Below, piece by piece: positions 43,163 through 51,716 of a stretch of 64,000 bases of DNA. The notes under the pieces are model-generated. The model was not told the DNA's origin. It saw only the letters and a list, made by a program, of their open reading frames with translations, and ran no database searches. The stretch's first letter is position 1, and each line of letters opens with the position of its first letter. The translations under genes and the position numbers were made by a program. This stretch comes from Paenibacillus sinensis (lineage in GTDB: Bacteria; Bacillota; Bacilli; Paenibacillales; Paenibacillaceae): the NCBI RefSeq assembly GCF_019904155.1, contig NZ_JAHCMB010000116.1, positions 38,996-102,995 on the forward strand, in the 5' to 3' direction.

Positions 43163-44611
43163 TCACAGATTTTCAGCCGCAGCTTTCGCCGTCAGCTTGG
43201 CGAATTTGATGCAGTCCGGCATGCCAATACCGTCATAGCCGGCTCCGAACACATGCACACCCGGCAGCAGGGAAGCCAGATCCTGTCGCAGACCGGCAAT
43301 ATTAGCCGGATGCCCGACCGGATACTGCGGCATCGACTTTGGCAGCCGCGTGATTTCCGTGAACAGCGGCTTCGCCGTAATGCCCATCACCTCGCGCAAA
43401 TCCTTGCGGACAAGCTCCTCAAGCGCTTCATCCGGGAGCATCGCGTTCTGCTCGTCCCCCGACCGGCCGACATAGCAGCGGAGCAGCACATTGCCCTCGG
43501 GGCTTGTGTGCAGCCACTTGGCCGACGTCCAGGTGCAGGCCGTGATGTTCCGGTTCTCCTTGCGGGGAACAAGAAAGCCCGAGCCGTCGAAGTTGCCGTC
43601 CATCTCTTTGCCGGAGAACGCCATAACCACATTGGCTACCGACACATAGTTGACGGCCTCGAGCGCCGCCACATTGATATGCGGGCGAAGCAGCTCGGCC
43701 GCTGCGAAGTTCGGCACCGTTATGTAGATTTCGTCAGCGGGAAGAAGCTCTCCGCCTTCCAGTTCCACCTCATAACGCGAGCGGTCTTCACTGCCCGGAG
43801 CATAGACGGCGGTCTCGGCCACCCGGTCATGAATCGCCAAGACGGGTGCCTGCGTCCGTAAATCCACATCATGCAGCTCGTGGATCAAGGCGTGGACCAG
43901 GCTCTGCAAGCCCTGACGGAACGTCAGAAATGCGCTTTTCTTAGTGCCGGTATGTGTCTCCTGCGGTTTTCTTCCCGTTCTCATGCCGCGGATCAGGCTG
44001 CCGTACTGCCGCTCGATCTCACCGAACTGCGGGAACGTGGACTGCAGGCTGATTTTGCGCATGTCTCCGGCATAAATACCTGCCAGCAGAGGCTCCGTCA
44101 TGTTCTCCAGCACTTCCGTGCCAAGCCGCCGCTCAATGAGGTCGCCCAGCGATTCATCTTCCTCCGACCTGCGGGCCGGAAGCACGTAATCCATCAGGGC
44201 CCGCATTTTGCCGGAGAAGGAGACCAGCCCGCTGGACATGAAAGGCCGGATCTCCGTCGGAATGCCGAGGACAAGCCCGGCCGGCATCGGGTGCAGCTTG
44301 CCCCGCTGCAGGATATAGGTCTTCTTCGCGTTCGGATTCGTCGTGACCAGATCATGGTCGAGCTCCACCTCTTTGGCTAGGTCGGTCATTTCCGACTTCC
44401 GGGCCAGGTAGGAATCCGGCCCTTTCTCGATGACGAAGCCCTCTTTATGCAGCGTCTCGATCTTGCCCCCGAGCGTCCGCTCCTTCTCAAGCACCGTGAT
44501 AACCGGCTGCACGCCGGCTTCCTTGTAGAACTTGCGGACATAGAAGGCGGCGCTAAGTCCGCTGAGCCCGCCTCCGATAATGACAACCTTGCGGCTCTTC
44601 CCCCCGCTCAT
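43163..44611 (-). CDS. hemY: coproporphyrinogen III / protoporphyrinogen oxidase
   Basis: FAD enzyme oxidising coproporphyrinogen to coproporphyrin in the Gram-positive heme route (also named CgoX). 482 residues. KVVIIGGGLSGLSAAFYV binds FAD, then EKERTLGGKIET, FVIEKGPDSYLA, and FGAGYDGIGMPDCIKF at the C-terminus. ATG 44611 overlaps the hemH stop as ATGA and follows GGAAGG, so I use it rather than the ATG six codons upstream inside hemH. Last gene of hemE-hemH-hemY. Confidence 0.95.
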   Translation of the reverse strand: MSGGKSRKVVIIGGGLSGLSAAFYVRKFYKEAGVQPVITVLEKERTLGGKIETLHKEGFVIEKGPDSYLARKSEMTDLAKEVELDHDLVTTNPNAKKTYILQRGKLHPMPAGLVLGIPTEIRPFMSSGLVSFSGKMRALMDYVLPARRSEEDESLGDLIERRLGTEVLENMTEPLLAGIYAGDMRKISLQSTFPQFGEIERQYGSLIRGMRTGRKPQETHTGTKKSAFLTFRQGLQSLVHALIHELHDVDLRTQAPVLAIHDRVAETAVYAPGSEDRSRYEVELEGGELLPADEIYITVPNFAAAELLRPHINVAALEAVNYVSVANVVMAFSGKEMDGNFDGSGFLVPRKENRNITACTWTSAKWLHTSPEGNVLLRCYVGRSGDEQNAMLPDEALEELVRKDLREVMGITAKPLFTEITRLPKSMPQYPVGHPANIAGLRQDLASLLPGVHVFGAGYDGIGMPDCIKFAKLTAKAAAENL

Positions 44612-45564
44612 GAACGGTCCGCCTTCCATTGCTCCGCCTTGCTTCTGACAACATCGCTCAGCACTTCCATGTAGCCCGGATCACTGTTCAGCGATTCGAT
44701 GCGCATAAGCCGCATGTCCAGCTCGGCCGCAATGTCCTGCGCTTCGATATCAAGGTCATACAGCACTTCCAGATGGTCGGATACGAACCCGATGGGCGCG
44801 GAGAGCACGTATTTGACCTGCTCTTTGCTCAGCTCGCGGAGCGTGTCGAGAATGTCCGGACCGAGCCAGGGTTCAGCCGTTCTGCCCGCACTCTGCCAGG
44901 TGAACTGCCAGTTCTTCACGCCCGTCTTGTCCGCAATCGCCTGCGACGTCTCCAGCAGCTGATCACGGTACGGATCGCCCATGGCAAGAATCCGCTCCGG
45001 AAGACTATGCGCACTGAACAGCACGCGGACCTCATCACGTCTTGCTCCCGCTTCCTCGAACTCGTCCAGGCGCCGGGAAAGACGGCTTGCAAGCACCTCG
45101 ATCAGCTTCGGATGGAGATGATAGCTTTCGATAAAATCCATTTCGACTCCAAGGCTTTCCGCTTTCTCCTTGGCGCGCTTGATGTAGCCGCCGACGCTCA
45201 TGACGGAATAATGCGGCGCCAGCACAATGCCTACCGCCCGCTTAATGCCCTGGTCCGCCATGGCTTGAACGCCGTCTTCGATGAACGGATGGGCATGCTT
45301 AAGCCCCTGGAAGCAGACATACTCCGCTTCAGGGTCCCTGTTGTCCTTATTCAGCGCTTCCTGGAGCGCCTCCACCTGGCGGTCTGTGTTCTCCCGAAGC
45401 GGAAACACGCCGCCCACAATGGCTTCGTACCGGTCTTTCAATTCTTTAAGCTGTTCAGGCGAGGGCGGGTTGCCCCGCCGGATATGCGTATAGTAGGCTT
45501 CGACACCGTCCAGACTTTCAGGAGTGCCGTAAGACATCACGAGAACGCCGATTTGGGTAGTCAC
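44608..45564 (-). CDS. hemH: coproporphyrin/protoporphyrin ferrochelatase
   Basis: Inserts iron into the porphyrin (CpfC in the coproporphyrin-dependent pathway). 318 residues. VLVMSYGTP, APHYSVMSVGGY and FSAHSLPERI (catalytic His186) are diagnostic, with IGFVSDHLEVLYDLD holding the second conserved glutamate. GTG start after GAGGTGA. It lies 67 bases after hemE and overlaps hemY by four bases. Confidence 0.96.
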   Translation of the reverse strand: MTTQIGVLVMSYGTPESLDGVEAYYTHIRRGNPPSPEQLKELKDRYEAIVGGVFPLRENTDRQVEALQEALNKDNRDPEAEYVCFQGLKHAHPFIEDGVQAMADQGIKRAVGIVLAPHYSVMSVGGYIKRAKEKAESLGVEMDFIESYHLHPKLIEVLASRLSRRLDEFEEAGARRDEVRVLFSAHSLPERILAMGDPYRDQLLETSQAIADKTGVKNWQFTWQSAGRTAEPWLGPDILDTLRELSKEQVKYVLSAPIGFVSDHLEVLYDLDIEAQDIAAELDMRLMRIESLNSDPGYMEVLSDVVRSKAEQWKADRS

Positions 45565-45631
45565 CTTGAATCACCTCATGCGATTTAGTATAACAGCAGT
45601 TTTGTTCAGCAGTCATTCTTGTCCACAACAG

Positions 45632-46687
45632 TTATACGTGGGAACGGCCGGCCAGCGCAGTCCGCGAATACTCATGGATATAATCCGTCAGCTCCCGGAG
45701 AACGTTCAGGGAAGCCTCGGGAAACAACCCGTGTCCCAGATTGAAAATATAGCCCGGTTCAGAAATCCCCTCGTCGATCAGCGCCTTCGCACGCTCCTTG
45801 ATCAAGTCCATCGGCGCGGTAAGAACATACGGGTCCAGATTGCCCTGCACGGCGAATCCGCCGCCCGTTCTGCGGCGTCCTTCCGTCAGGGATACCCGCC
45901 AATCGAGTCCGATCACATCGGCCTGAAGATTCCGCAGCGCAGGCAGAAGCTCGCCGGAGCTGACGCCGGGGAAATAAATTTTCGGTACATCCAAATGGCT
46001 CAATTCGGCAAAAATACGGATGATCGTCGGCAGCACATAGGTTTCGAAATCCTGCGGCGCAAGCGCTCCGACCCAGCTGTCGAACAACTGGAAGGCTTTG
46101 CCTCCATTGGCGATGTGAGCCTTCAGGTAGGCGATCACCATATCGCCGAGCTTGTCCATCAGCATATGCCATACCCCAGGCTGTGTATACATCAACTCTT
46201 TGGTGCGGAAATAGCTCTTGGACGGCCGTCCTTCGATCAGATAGCTGGCGATGGTAAAAGGAGCGCCGGCGAACGTGATCAGCGGCACGTCCAACTCCCG
46301 GTCGAGAATCCGGATCGTCTCCAGAATATGGCCGAGATCGCCCTCGACATCGATGGGCTTCAGCCGTTCCACGTCCGCTGCGCTGCGGATCGGCTGCTCG
46401 ATGACCGGACCGGTATTTTTGACAATATCGAACTTCACGCCCAGGGACGCGACCGGATTCATTATGTCCGAGTACAGTATCGCGGCATCGACTCCCAGCT
46501 TGCGCACCGGCATCAGGGTTACCGTTGCTGCAAGCTCGGGCTGACGGCATATTTCAAGAAGCGAGTATTTCTCTTTGATCTTGCGGTATTCCGGATCGTA
46601 GCGGCCCGCCTGCCGCATATACCATACGGGGACATGCTCCGTCTCCTGCTTCTTGCAGGCGCGGATAAAAGTATCGTTATAGGTCAT
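45632..46687 (-). CDS. hemE: uroporphyrinogen decarboxylase
   Basis: Decarboxylates uroporphyrinogen III to coproporphyrinogen III. 351 residues. PVWYMRQAGRYDPEYR is the substrate-binding N-terminal motif, ILYSDIMNPVASLG holds the catalytic Asp, and GVSSGELLP, GLDWRV and VQGNLDP follow. ATG 46687 follows GGAGATT; the longer open frame from 46759 crosses the promoter. First gene of the operon. Confidence 0.96.
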   Translation of the reverse strand: MTYNDTFIRACKKQETEHVPVWYMRQAGRYDPEYRKIKEKYSLLEICRQPELAATVTLMPVRKLGVDAAILYSDIMNPVASLGVKFDIVKNTGPVIEQPIRSAADVERLKPIDVEGDLGHILETIRILDRELDVPLITFAGAPFTIASYLIEGRPSKSYFRTKELMYTQPGVWHMLMDKLGDMVIAYLKAHIANGGKAFQLFDSWVGALAPQDFETYVLPTIIRIFAELSHLDVPKIYFPGVSSGELLPALRNLQADVIGLDWRVSLTEGRRRTGGGFAVQGNLDPYVLTAPMDLIKERAKALIDEGISEPGYIFNLGHGLFPEASLNVLRELTDYIHEYSRTALAGRSHV

Positions 46688-46730
46688 GATCGAATCTCCA
46701 TATGATTTAGTAAAAATTTTCTCAAAATAT

Positions 46731-46759
46731 ATTATGCCCTTTTTCAAAGGCTGTAACAA
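46731..46759 (-). promoter_or_regulatory. hemE operon promoter
   Basis: Minus strand TTGTTA, 17 bases, CATAAT, about 45 bases before the hemE start. Confidence 0.55.
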
Positions 46760-46769
46760 TAGTCACACC

Positions 46770-46795
46770 TGACAAGCCATGACAAAACCATGACA
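46770..46795. promoter_or_regulatory. helically phased TGACA repeats between hemE and the MFS gene
   Basis: TGACA occurs at 46770, 46780 and 46791 (spacing 10 and 11), the last two inside identical CCATGACA units. Direct repeats at one helical turn are the usual target of OmpR/PhoB-type regulators. They lie directly upstream of the hemE -35 and about 40 bases from the MFS -10. Confidence 0.4.
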
Positions 46796-46834
46796 TTAAC
46801 CGGGGGCTTTCTCAGGTTCCATGTCAAACTATGG

Positions 46835-46840
46835 TATACT
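46835..46840 (+). promoter_or_regulatory. -10 element of the MFS exporter gene
   Basis: TATACT with TG before it (TGGTATACT), an extended -10; the -35 position is poor, consistent with activator dependence. Confidence 0.4.
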
Positions 46841-46897
46841 ATGGGAATGTTGCCTTCGTGAACTCTTTGAATTTTGAAAGGAAGTGAAACAAGCACA

Positions 46898-48124
46898 TTG
46901 AACAAACGCAAATCATGGGAAACCTGGCAGATCAATCTCTATGTGCTTTGGTTCGGACAATTTCTGGTCAACGCCGGCATGACGATGATTACCCCGTTCC
47001 TGTCCTTATATCTGGCGCAGGATTTGGGTGTGACGGGAAATGCGGTCGGCGTCTGGGCGGGGATTATTTTTTCGGCCAATTTTATGACATCCTTCCTGTT
47101 CCAGCCGCTCTGGGGCTCCCTATCGGATAAATACGGCCGCAAGATCATGCTGCTCCGCTCCGGCTTCGGCATGGCTATCGTCATCATGCTCATGGGCTTC
47201 GCCCAGACGCCATGGCAGCTCCTGCTGCTCCGGCTTCTCAACGGCACGATTTCGGGCTTCAACCCCGCCTCCATCTCGCTGATCTCCGGAACGACGCCGA
47301 AGCACCGCATGGGCTTCGCCATGGGACTGATGCAGTCGGGCTCCGTAGCCGGAACGATACTCGGACCGCTGATCGGCGGAGCGCTGGCGGACTGGATCGG
47401 CTTCCGTCCGATTTTTTATGTCATTGGCGCGCTGCTCTTCCTGGCTTCCCTGCTTGCGCTCTTTCTCGTGAAGGAGAATTTCAACCGCGAGGAGGCTGCG
47501 CACAAGCCGCAGGTATCCACCATGGAGGGGCTCAAGGATCTCGTGAAGGTGCCCCAGCTTCCGGCCCTGTTCACCGTGACCTTCCTGATCCAATTTGCCA
47601 TGATCAGCCCGATGGCCCTGCTTCCGCTCTATGTGGAGAAGCTGCACGGGACGGCCGTCAACATCGCATTCTGGGCCGGGGTCGTCAGCGCGGTGACGGG
47701 GATTTCGAATATGATCGCCTCGCCGGTGCTCGGCAAGCTCAGCGACAGGATCGGCGCTCACCGGATACTGACTTACGCCTTGATCGGAACTTCACTGTTC
47801 CTGATTCCCCAGGCTTTTGTCGGAAGCGTCTGGCAGCTGATACTTGTGCGCTTCCTGATGGGGGTGTTCATGGGCGGACTGCTCCCGAGCGTCAATGCGC
47901 TGATCCGTTCTTATACGCCGGACGGCAAGGAAAGCCGGGCCTTCGGGTTCAACAGCAGCACGCTGGCGCTCGGCAACATGACCGGCTCCCTGATCGGCGG
48001 GTTTCTGGCCGGATACATCGGGATCGAGGGACTGTTCATCGTATCCGGCGCAATGCTGCTGATCAACACCGTCTGGGTCCGGTTCAAATTGTATGACGCC
48101 ACCCCGCTACGGCTGTTTCGCTAA
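46898..48124 (+). CDS. MFS drug-efflux-type transporter (MdtG-like)
   Basis: 408 residues from TTG 46898; an in-frame TTG at 46874 lacks an upstream site, while AAGGAAGTGA lies between the two. Twelve membrane helices. WGSLSDKYGRKIMLLRSGFG is the loop 2-3 MFS motif; FNPASISLISGTTPKHRMGF and GPLIGGALADWIGFRPIF are typical of DHA1 multidrug exporters such as MdtG. Divergent from the heme operon, which raises but does not prove a role in porphyrin or heme-related export. Confidence 0.88.
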   Translation: MNKRKSWETWQINLYVLWFGQFLVNAGMTMITPFLSLYLAQDLGVTGNAVGVWAGIIFSANFMTSFLFQPLWGSLSDKYGRKIMLLRSGFGMAIVIMLMGFAQTPWQLLLLRLLNGTISGFNPASISLISGTTPKHRMGFAMGLMQSGSVAGTILGPLIGGALADWIGFRPIFYVIGALLFLASLLALFLVKENFNREEAAHKPQVSTMEGLKDLVKVPQLPALFTVTFLIQFAMISPMALLPLYVEKLHGTAVNIAFWAGVVSAVTGISNMIASPVLGKLSDRIGAHRILTYALIGTSLFLIPQAFVGSVWQLILVRFLMGVFMGGLLPSVNALIRSYTPDGKESRAFGFNSSTLALGNMTGSLIGGFLAGYIGIEGLFIVSGAMLLINTVWVRFKLYDATPLRLFR

Positions 48125-48144
48125 AGAGAGGGACCAACAGGAAC

Positions 48145-48170
48145 AAGCCCCGTTCGTCTACACGGGGCTT
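48145..48170 (+). terminator. terminator of the MFS gene
   Basis: AAGCCCCGT pairs with ACGGGGCTT, then TGGG; weak T tract. The next 230 bases to 48404 hold no supported gene. Confidence 0.6.
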
Positions 48171-48403
48171 TGGGATAACTCTTGTAAATTCGGACTGACG
48201 CCTAACAGGCTGTTTGATTGATGCACAGGTATGCTGTGTCCCGTTACGCTGCTTCAAGGTACATCGTGTCCCGGCGTGGCAGCCTTTACGGGCAAAGTAC
48301 TCATTCAATAAATCGAGCCGGATCAGAGTGCTGGCCCATGCGTACTCATCGAGCTATCCAGCTTGAATAGACTACAGTCCCTTGCGCGTGCTTATTGCTG
48401 CCG

Positions 48404-49051
48404 TTATTTCACGATAGCGAGTACAAGTCCGTCATAGGCGGGCAGCATCGTGCTGGTCAGGCGGCTGTCGCGGGCGATAGTGTCATTAAAGCGTCTCATC
48501 GCCTGCACAGCCGGCCCGTTCTTATCGGAATTCAGCGTACGTCCCCGCAAAAACACATTATCACCCGCGATCACCGCCCCCGGGCGGGCCAGTCTGATCG
48601 CATACTCCAGGTAATTCGGATAATTCTCCTTGTCGGCATCGATGAAGAAGAAATCGAAGGTCCGCCCTTCCCGCTCCAGTCCGGCCAGACTCTCCAAGGC
48701 AGGTCCGACACGGTATTCCACCATATTCCCGAAGCCGGCTAGCTTAAGATGCCGGTTCGCCATCTCCGCATATTCCGTCTTCAGCTCAAGCGTAGTCAGC
48801 GTTCCGGCTGAAGTCAGCCCCCGGGCCAGATAAATTCCGCTGTATCCGCCGAGCGCCCCGATTTCAAGCACGGCCTCCGCGCGTGAGAGCGAAACCAGCA
48901 TGCTTAAGAGCCGGCCGTAGCCCGGCGCCACAGACACCTCCGGCATTCCGTTCTCCCGAATCGCTTCCTTGACCTTAAGGAGCAGCTCGTCCTCTTCATA
49001 CAACTGCTCGCTATATTGCTCCTGTCTTTGATATTCATCCTGATTCAGCAT
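48404..49051 (-). CDS. O-methyltransferase, family 3 (YrrM-like)
   Basis: 215 residues. LEIGALGGYSGIYLARGL binds S-adenosylmethionine; FFIDADKENYPNYLEYAI and VIAGDNVFLRG give the metal-binding Asp/Asn set of catechol or caffeoyl-CoA-type O-methyltransferases. B. subtilis YrrM (tRNA 5-hydroxyuridine methyltransferase TrmR) belongs here, so a tRNA role is plausible. ATG 49051 follows AAAAGGAGAA; the longer open frame upstream has no start signals. Confidence 0.88.
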   Translation of the reverse strand: MLNQDEYQRQEQYSEQLYEEDELLLKVKEAIRENGMPEVSVAPGYGRLLSMLVSLSRAEAVLEIGALGGYSGIYLARGLTSAGTLTTLELKTEYAEMANRHLKLAGFGNMVEYRVGPALESLAGLEREGRTFDFFFIDADKENYPNYLEYAIRLARPGAVIAGDNVFLRGRTLNSDKNGPAVQAMRRFNDTIARDSRLTSTMLPAYDGLVLAIVK

Positions 49052-49304
49052 GCTTGCTTCTTCTCCTTTTATTGCGGTTTGTTTGTATGAAAGGCTAAAT
49101 CCTCTGTCTTCTCGCTCATTTGCTGTGGTCAAGCGCCCTGCATGGCACTTCTGTTCAGTACATGGCTCCTTCCTCAAGCAAAAGGCGTTGTGATGTCCCT
49201 TTCCTTCGCCTATACTAAGAGAGCCGGAAATCGCCGGCCGATGATTACTTATAGATTTTAAAGGCATAAACCGCCTATTTACAAGCAATGGAGTTGAGAT
49301 TCTT

Positions 49305-50459
49305 TTGAGCAAACTGCAGTTGATCGCCACCGCCCCGATGGGTCTGGAGGCTGTTGTCGCCCGCGAACTGAACGAGCTCGGCTACGAGACGGTCACCGAG
49401 AACGGCCGAGTCCTCTTCAGCGGAGACTATATTGATATTTGCCGCTGCAATCTGTGGCTGCGCACCTCGGACCGGGTGCTGGTCAAGATGGGCCAGTTCC
49501 CGGCGACTACCTTCGACGAGCTGTTCGAGGGCGTCAAGGCACTGCCTTGGGAGGAATGGATTCCGGAGCATGGCGAGTTCCCCGTGGAGGGACGCTCGCA
49601 TAAATCCAAGCTCACCAGCGTTCCCGCAGCTCAAGGCATCGTGAAGAAAGCGATTGTCGATAAGCTGAAGATGACGTACCACACCGACTGGTTCCCGGAG
49701 AACGGGCCCCGCTATGTCATTGAAATGACTCTGCTGAACGACATCGCATTGATCACGCTGGACACGACGGGACCGGCGCTTCACAAGCGGGGCTACCGCA
49801 AGCTCATTACCGAGGCTCCGCTTAAGGAAACGATGGCAGCCGCCATGCTGAAGCTAAGCCGCTGGAACGGCAGCCGCCCTCTCTACGACCCCTGCTGCGG
49901 CTCGGGAACCTTCCTGATCGAGGCCGCCATGATGGCCTGGAATATCGCACCGGGTCTGCGGCGGTCGTTCCCGTCCGAGCACTGGCCCGTCATCCCGGCC
50001 GAAGCGTGGGCGCAGGCACGGGAGGAAGCCTTCGACGCCGTTAAGGACGACCTTCCGCTGCAGCTTGCGGGCAGCGATATTGACCCGAAGGCGATCGAGA
50101 TCGCCCGGGCCGCCGCGAAGAGCGCGGGTCTGTCCGGCGAGATCGCCTTCTCCGTCCTGCCGGCCGCCAAGGCGAAGCCGGAGGGCGAATACGGCTGTCT
50201 CATCACGAATCCGCCGTACGGCGAGCGGCTTGGCGACAAGGAGGAGGTCGAGAAGCTGATCCGGCAGCTCGGCCTGATGTTGGCCCAGCTTCCGACCTGG
50301 TCCTTCTTCGCGCTGAGTCCCGCGAAGCAGTTCGAGCATTACTTCGGCCGAAAAGCGGACAAGCGGCGGAAGCTATATAACGGCCGGATCGAATGCCAGT
50401 TATATCAGTATCTCGGCCCGCTGCCTCCTCGTCCGCCGCGAGAGTCGGAGCAGCAATAG
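49305..50459 (+). CDS. THUMP-domain RNA methyltransferase (YpsC/RlmL-like)
   Basis: 384 residues. An N-terminal ferredoxin-like and THUMP region (LIATAPMGLEAVVARELNEL) is followed by a Rossmann methyltransferase: YDPCCGSGTFLIEAAMMAWN and the catalytic TNPPYGERL. It likely makes an N2-methylguanosine in 23S rRNA. Start TTG after TTGAG. The 3' end differs from expectation: RIECQLYQYLG is followed by LPPRPPRESEQQ, while a second copy of the YQYLG-coding stretch lies at 51569, beyond the AraC gene. Confidence 0.9.
   Translation: MSKLQLIATAPMGLEAVVARELNELGYETVTENGRVLFSGDYIDICRCNLWLRTSDRVLVKMGQFPATTFDELFEGVKALPWEEWIPEHGEFPVEGRSHKSKLTSVPAAQGIVKKAIVDKLKMTYHTDWFPENGPRYVIEMTLLNDIALITLDTTGPALHKRGYRKLITEAPLKETMAAAMLKLSRWNGSRPLYDPCCGSGTFLIEAAMMAWNIAPGLRRSFPSEHWPVIPAEAWAQAREEAFDAVKDDLPLQLAGSDIDPKAIEIARAAAKSAGLSGEIAFSVLPAAKAKPEGEYGCLITNPPYGERLGDKEEVEKLIRQLGLMLAQLPTWSFFALSPAKQFEHYFGRKADKRRKLYNGRIECQLYQYLGPLPPRPPRESEQQ
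50403..50424 (+). repeat. direct repeat copy 1 (in the 3' end of the methyltransferase gene)
   Basis: TATCAGTATCTCGGCCCGCT plus GC, 22 bases; identical to 51569-51590 except one base. It brackets the AraC gene. Confidence 0.75.
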
Positions 50460-50476
50460 GATCAATAATGCGAAAT

Positions 50477-50498
50477 GCCCCCGGACCGGGGGCTTTTT
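50477..50498 (+). terminator. terminator of the methyltransferase gene
   Basis: GCCCCCGG pairs with CCGGGGGC, then TTTTTT. Confidence 0.9.
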
Positions 50499-50504
50499 TC
50501 TTAA

Positions 50505-51440
50505 TCAAGAAACTTTTCTGATCGGTAACCACAGCTTAAAACCAGCCAGCTCACCATTACCGCTAAACCACTCATTTGTGAAAATATGCTCTTCATAATA
50601 AGGTCTGTCTGCCAGATCGAATTCATAGCCGCCCATTTCCTTCAAGCATTGAGACATGACTCCATAAGATCGCTGCATGGATGATCCTATATCAATTGTT
50701 CCATCTGCCTGGAATTCATTCAAAACAACATCACCTATCAGAAACAATCCTTTTGGAGCATCACAAATAGCAGCCTCTAAGAATGATTCCTGGCATCCCT
50801 CATCTTCCAGCAGAAACATCTGTGCCAAATATTCATGTGTACCCTCTTCTTCGTTAGGTTGATGCGGTTGTCCCTTGGGATGATGTCCTTTTGGTGCACA
50901 TCCTATAAATCTTCGTGCTTGATAATCATTCACATTCCGGACAACCCAGTCACGGAGTTGATTCCATGCCGCTTCTTCGGGAGCACGGCAATTCACATAG
51001 AAAGAAACTACACGCTCCAGATGATGTTCCTCAATCCGTATCAATGGTTTTTTTCCAACATTATACTGGCCCCCGCTAATTGTTATTTCAATAGAGATGG
51101 GTTCATATCTGTTATATATGCCTTGAATCCGGGCTTTTGTAGGATTTACTCCGTGAAAAGCCTGGAATGCCCTTGTAAAGGCTTCGGGTGATTCATAGCC
51201 ATATTTTGAAGCAAGATCGATGATCTTGATATCGCTGTTTAATAATTCACAAGCAGCAAGCGACAGCCTTCTGCGTCTTATGTATTCTGCAATCGGGACA
51301 TCGGCGATAAAAGTGAACATTCTTTGGAGGTGAGACTGTGAACAACAAGCGATACGCGCCACTTCAGTCAAATCTATCTTTTCATAAATATGTGATTCAA
51401 TATATCTCAGAGCATCATTCATTTTTTTCAACAATTCCAT
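50505..51440 (-). CDS. AraC-family regulator with GyrI-like ligand domain
   Basis: 311 residues. Residues 8-105 form two AraC helix-turn-helices (IDLTEVARIACCSQSHLQRM and IIDLASKYGYESPEAFTRAF), the remainder a GyrI-like small-molecule domain. Resembles multidrug-responsive regulators such as Rob/BmrR-type effectors. The gene is visibly AT-richer than its neighbours and lies between two copies of a 22-base repeat, which suggests insertion. No adjacent transporter that it would control is found. Confidence 0.9.
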   Translation of the reverse strand: MELLKKMNDALRYIESHIYEKIDLTEVARIACCSQSHLQRMFTFIADVPIAEYIRRRRLSLAACELLNSDIKIIDLASKYGYESPEAFTRAFQAFHGVNPTKARIQGIYNRYEPISIEITISGGQYNVGKKPLIRIEEHHLERVVSFYVNCRAPEEAAWNQLRDWVVRNVNDYQARRFIGCAPKGHHPKGQPHQPNEEEGTHEYLAQMFLLEDEGCQESFLEAAICDAPKGLFLIGDVVLNEFQADGTIDIGSSMQRSYGVMSQCLKEMGGYEFDLADRPYYEEHIFTNEWFSGNGELAGFKLWLPIRKVS

Positions 51441-51568
51441 ATTCCTTCACCTCGGAAAAAGTATAGCATATACTTTCTCGGAGAACCTTGCAGTATAAGT
51501 ATACTGCTGCAAGGTTATTAGGAGCCACTCACTTTCCTCATCCACCAATAGACATGCCTGCAGCCATG

Positions 51569-51590
51569 TATCAGTATCTCGGCGCGCTGC
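51569..51590 (+). repeat. direct repeat copy 2 (orphan methyltransferase 3' end)
   Basis: Matches 50403-50424 at 21 of 22 bases. In frame it reads MYQYLGALL then TAA, as the natural end of the methyltransferase would, so it looks like the displaced original 3' end. Confidence 0.7.
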
Positions 51591-51617
51591 TATAACAATA
51601 ATCTCCCACAAAGCAAC

Positions 51618-51646
51618 AGGCAGACCGCATTCAGCGCGGTCTGCCT
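51618..51646. terminator. hairpin terminator beyond repeat copy 2
   Basis: AGGCAGACCGC pairs with GCGGTCTGCCT. T tract is modest on both sides. It may be the ancestral terminator of the methyltransferase and also end the aldo/keto reductase gene. Confidence 0.6.
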
Positions 51647-51716
51647 GGTTTATGTTCACGGGAGTTGGGCATGTCCCTGTTTATCATGAACGATGAGCCG
51701 GTTCTGGATCACTGTC

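Noticed and set aside
44629..46705. Two long plus-strand frames (319 and 379 residues)
   Set aside because: Antisense shadows of hemH and hemE, whose motifs are unmistakable.
51447..51659. 70-residue minus-strand frame next to the AraC gene
   Set aside because: No ribosome site or motif; it runs across the repeat copy and the terminator.
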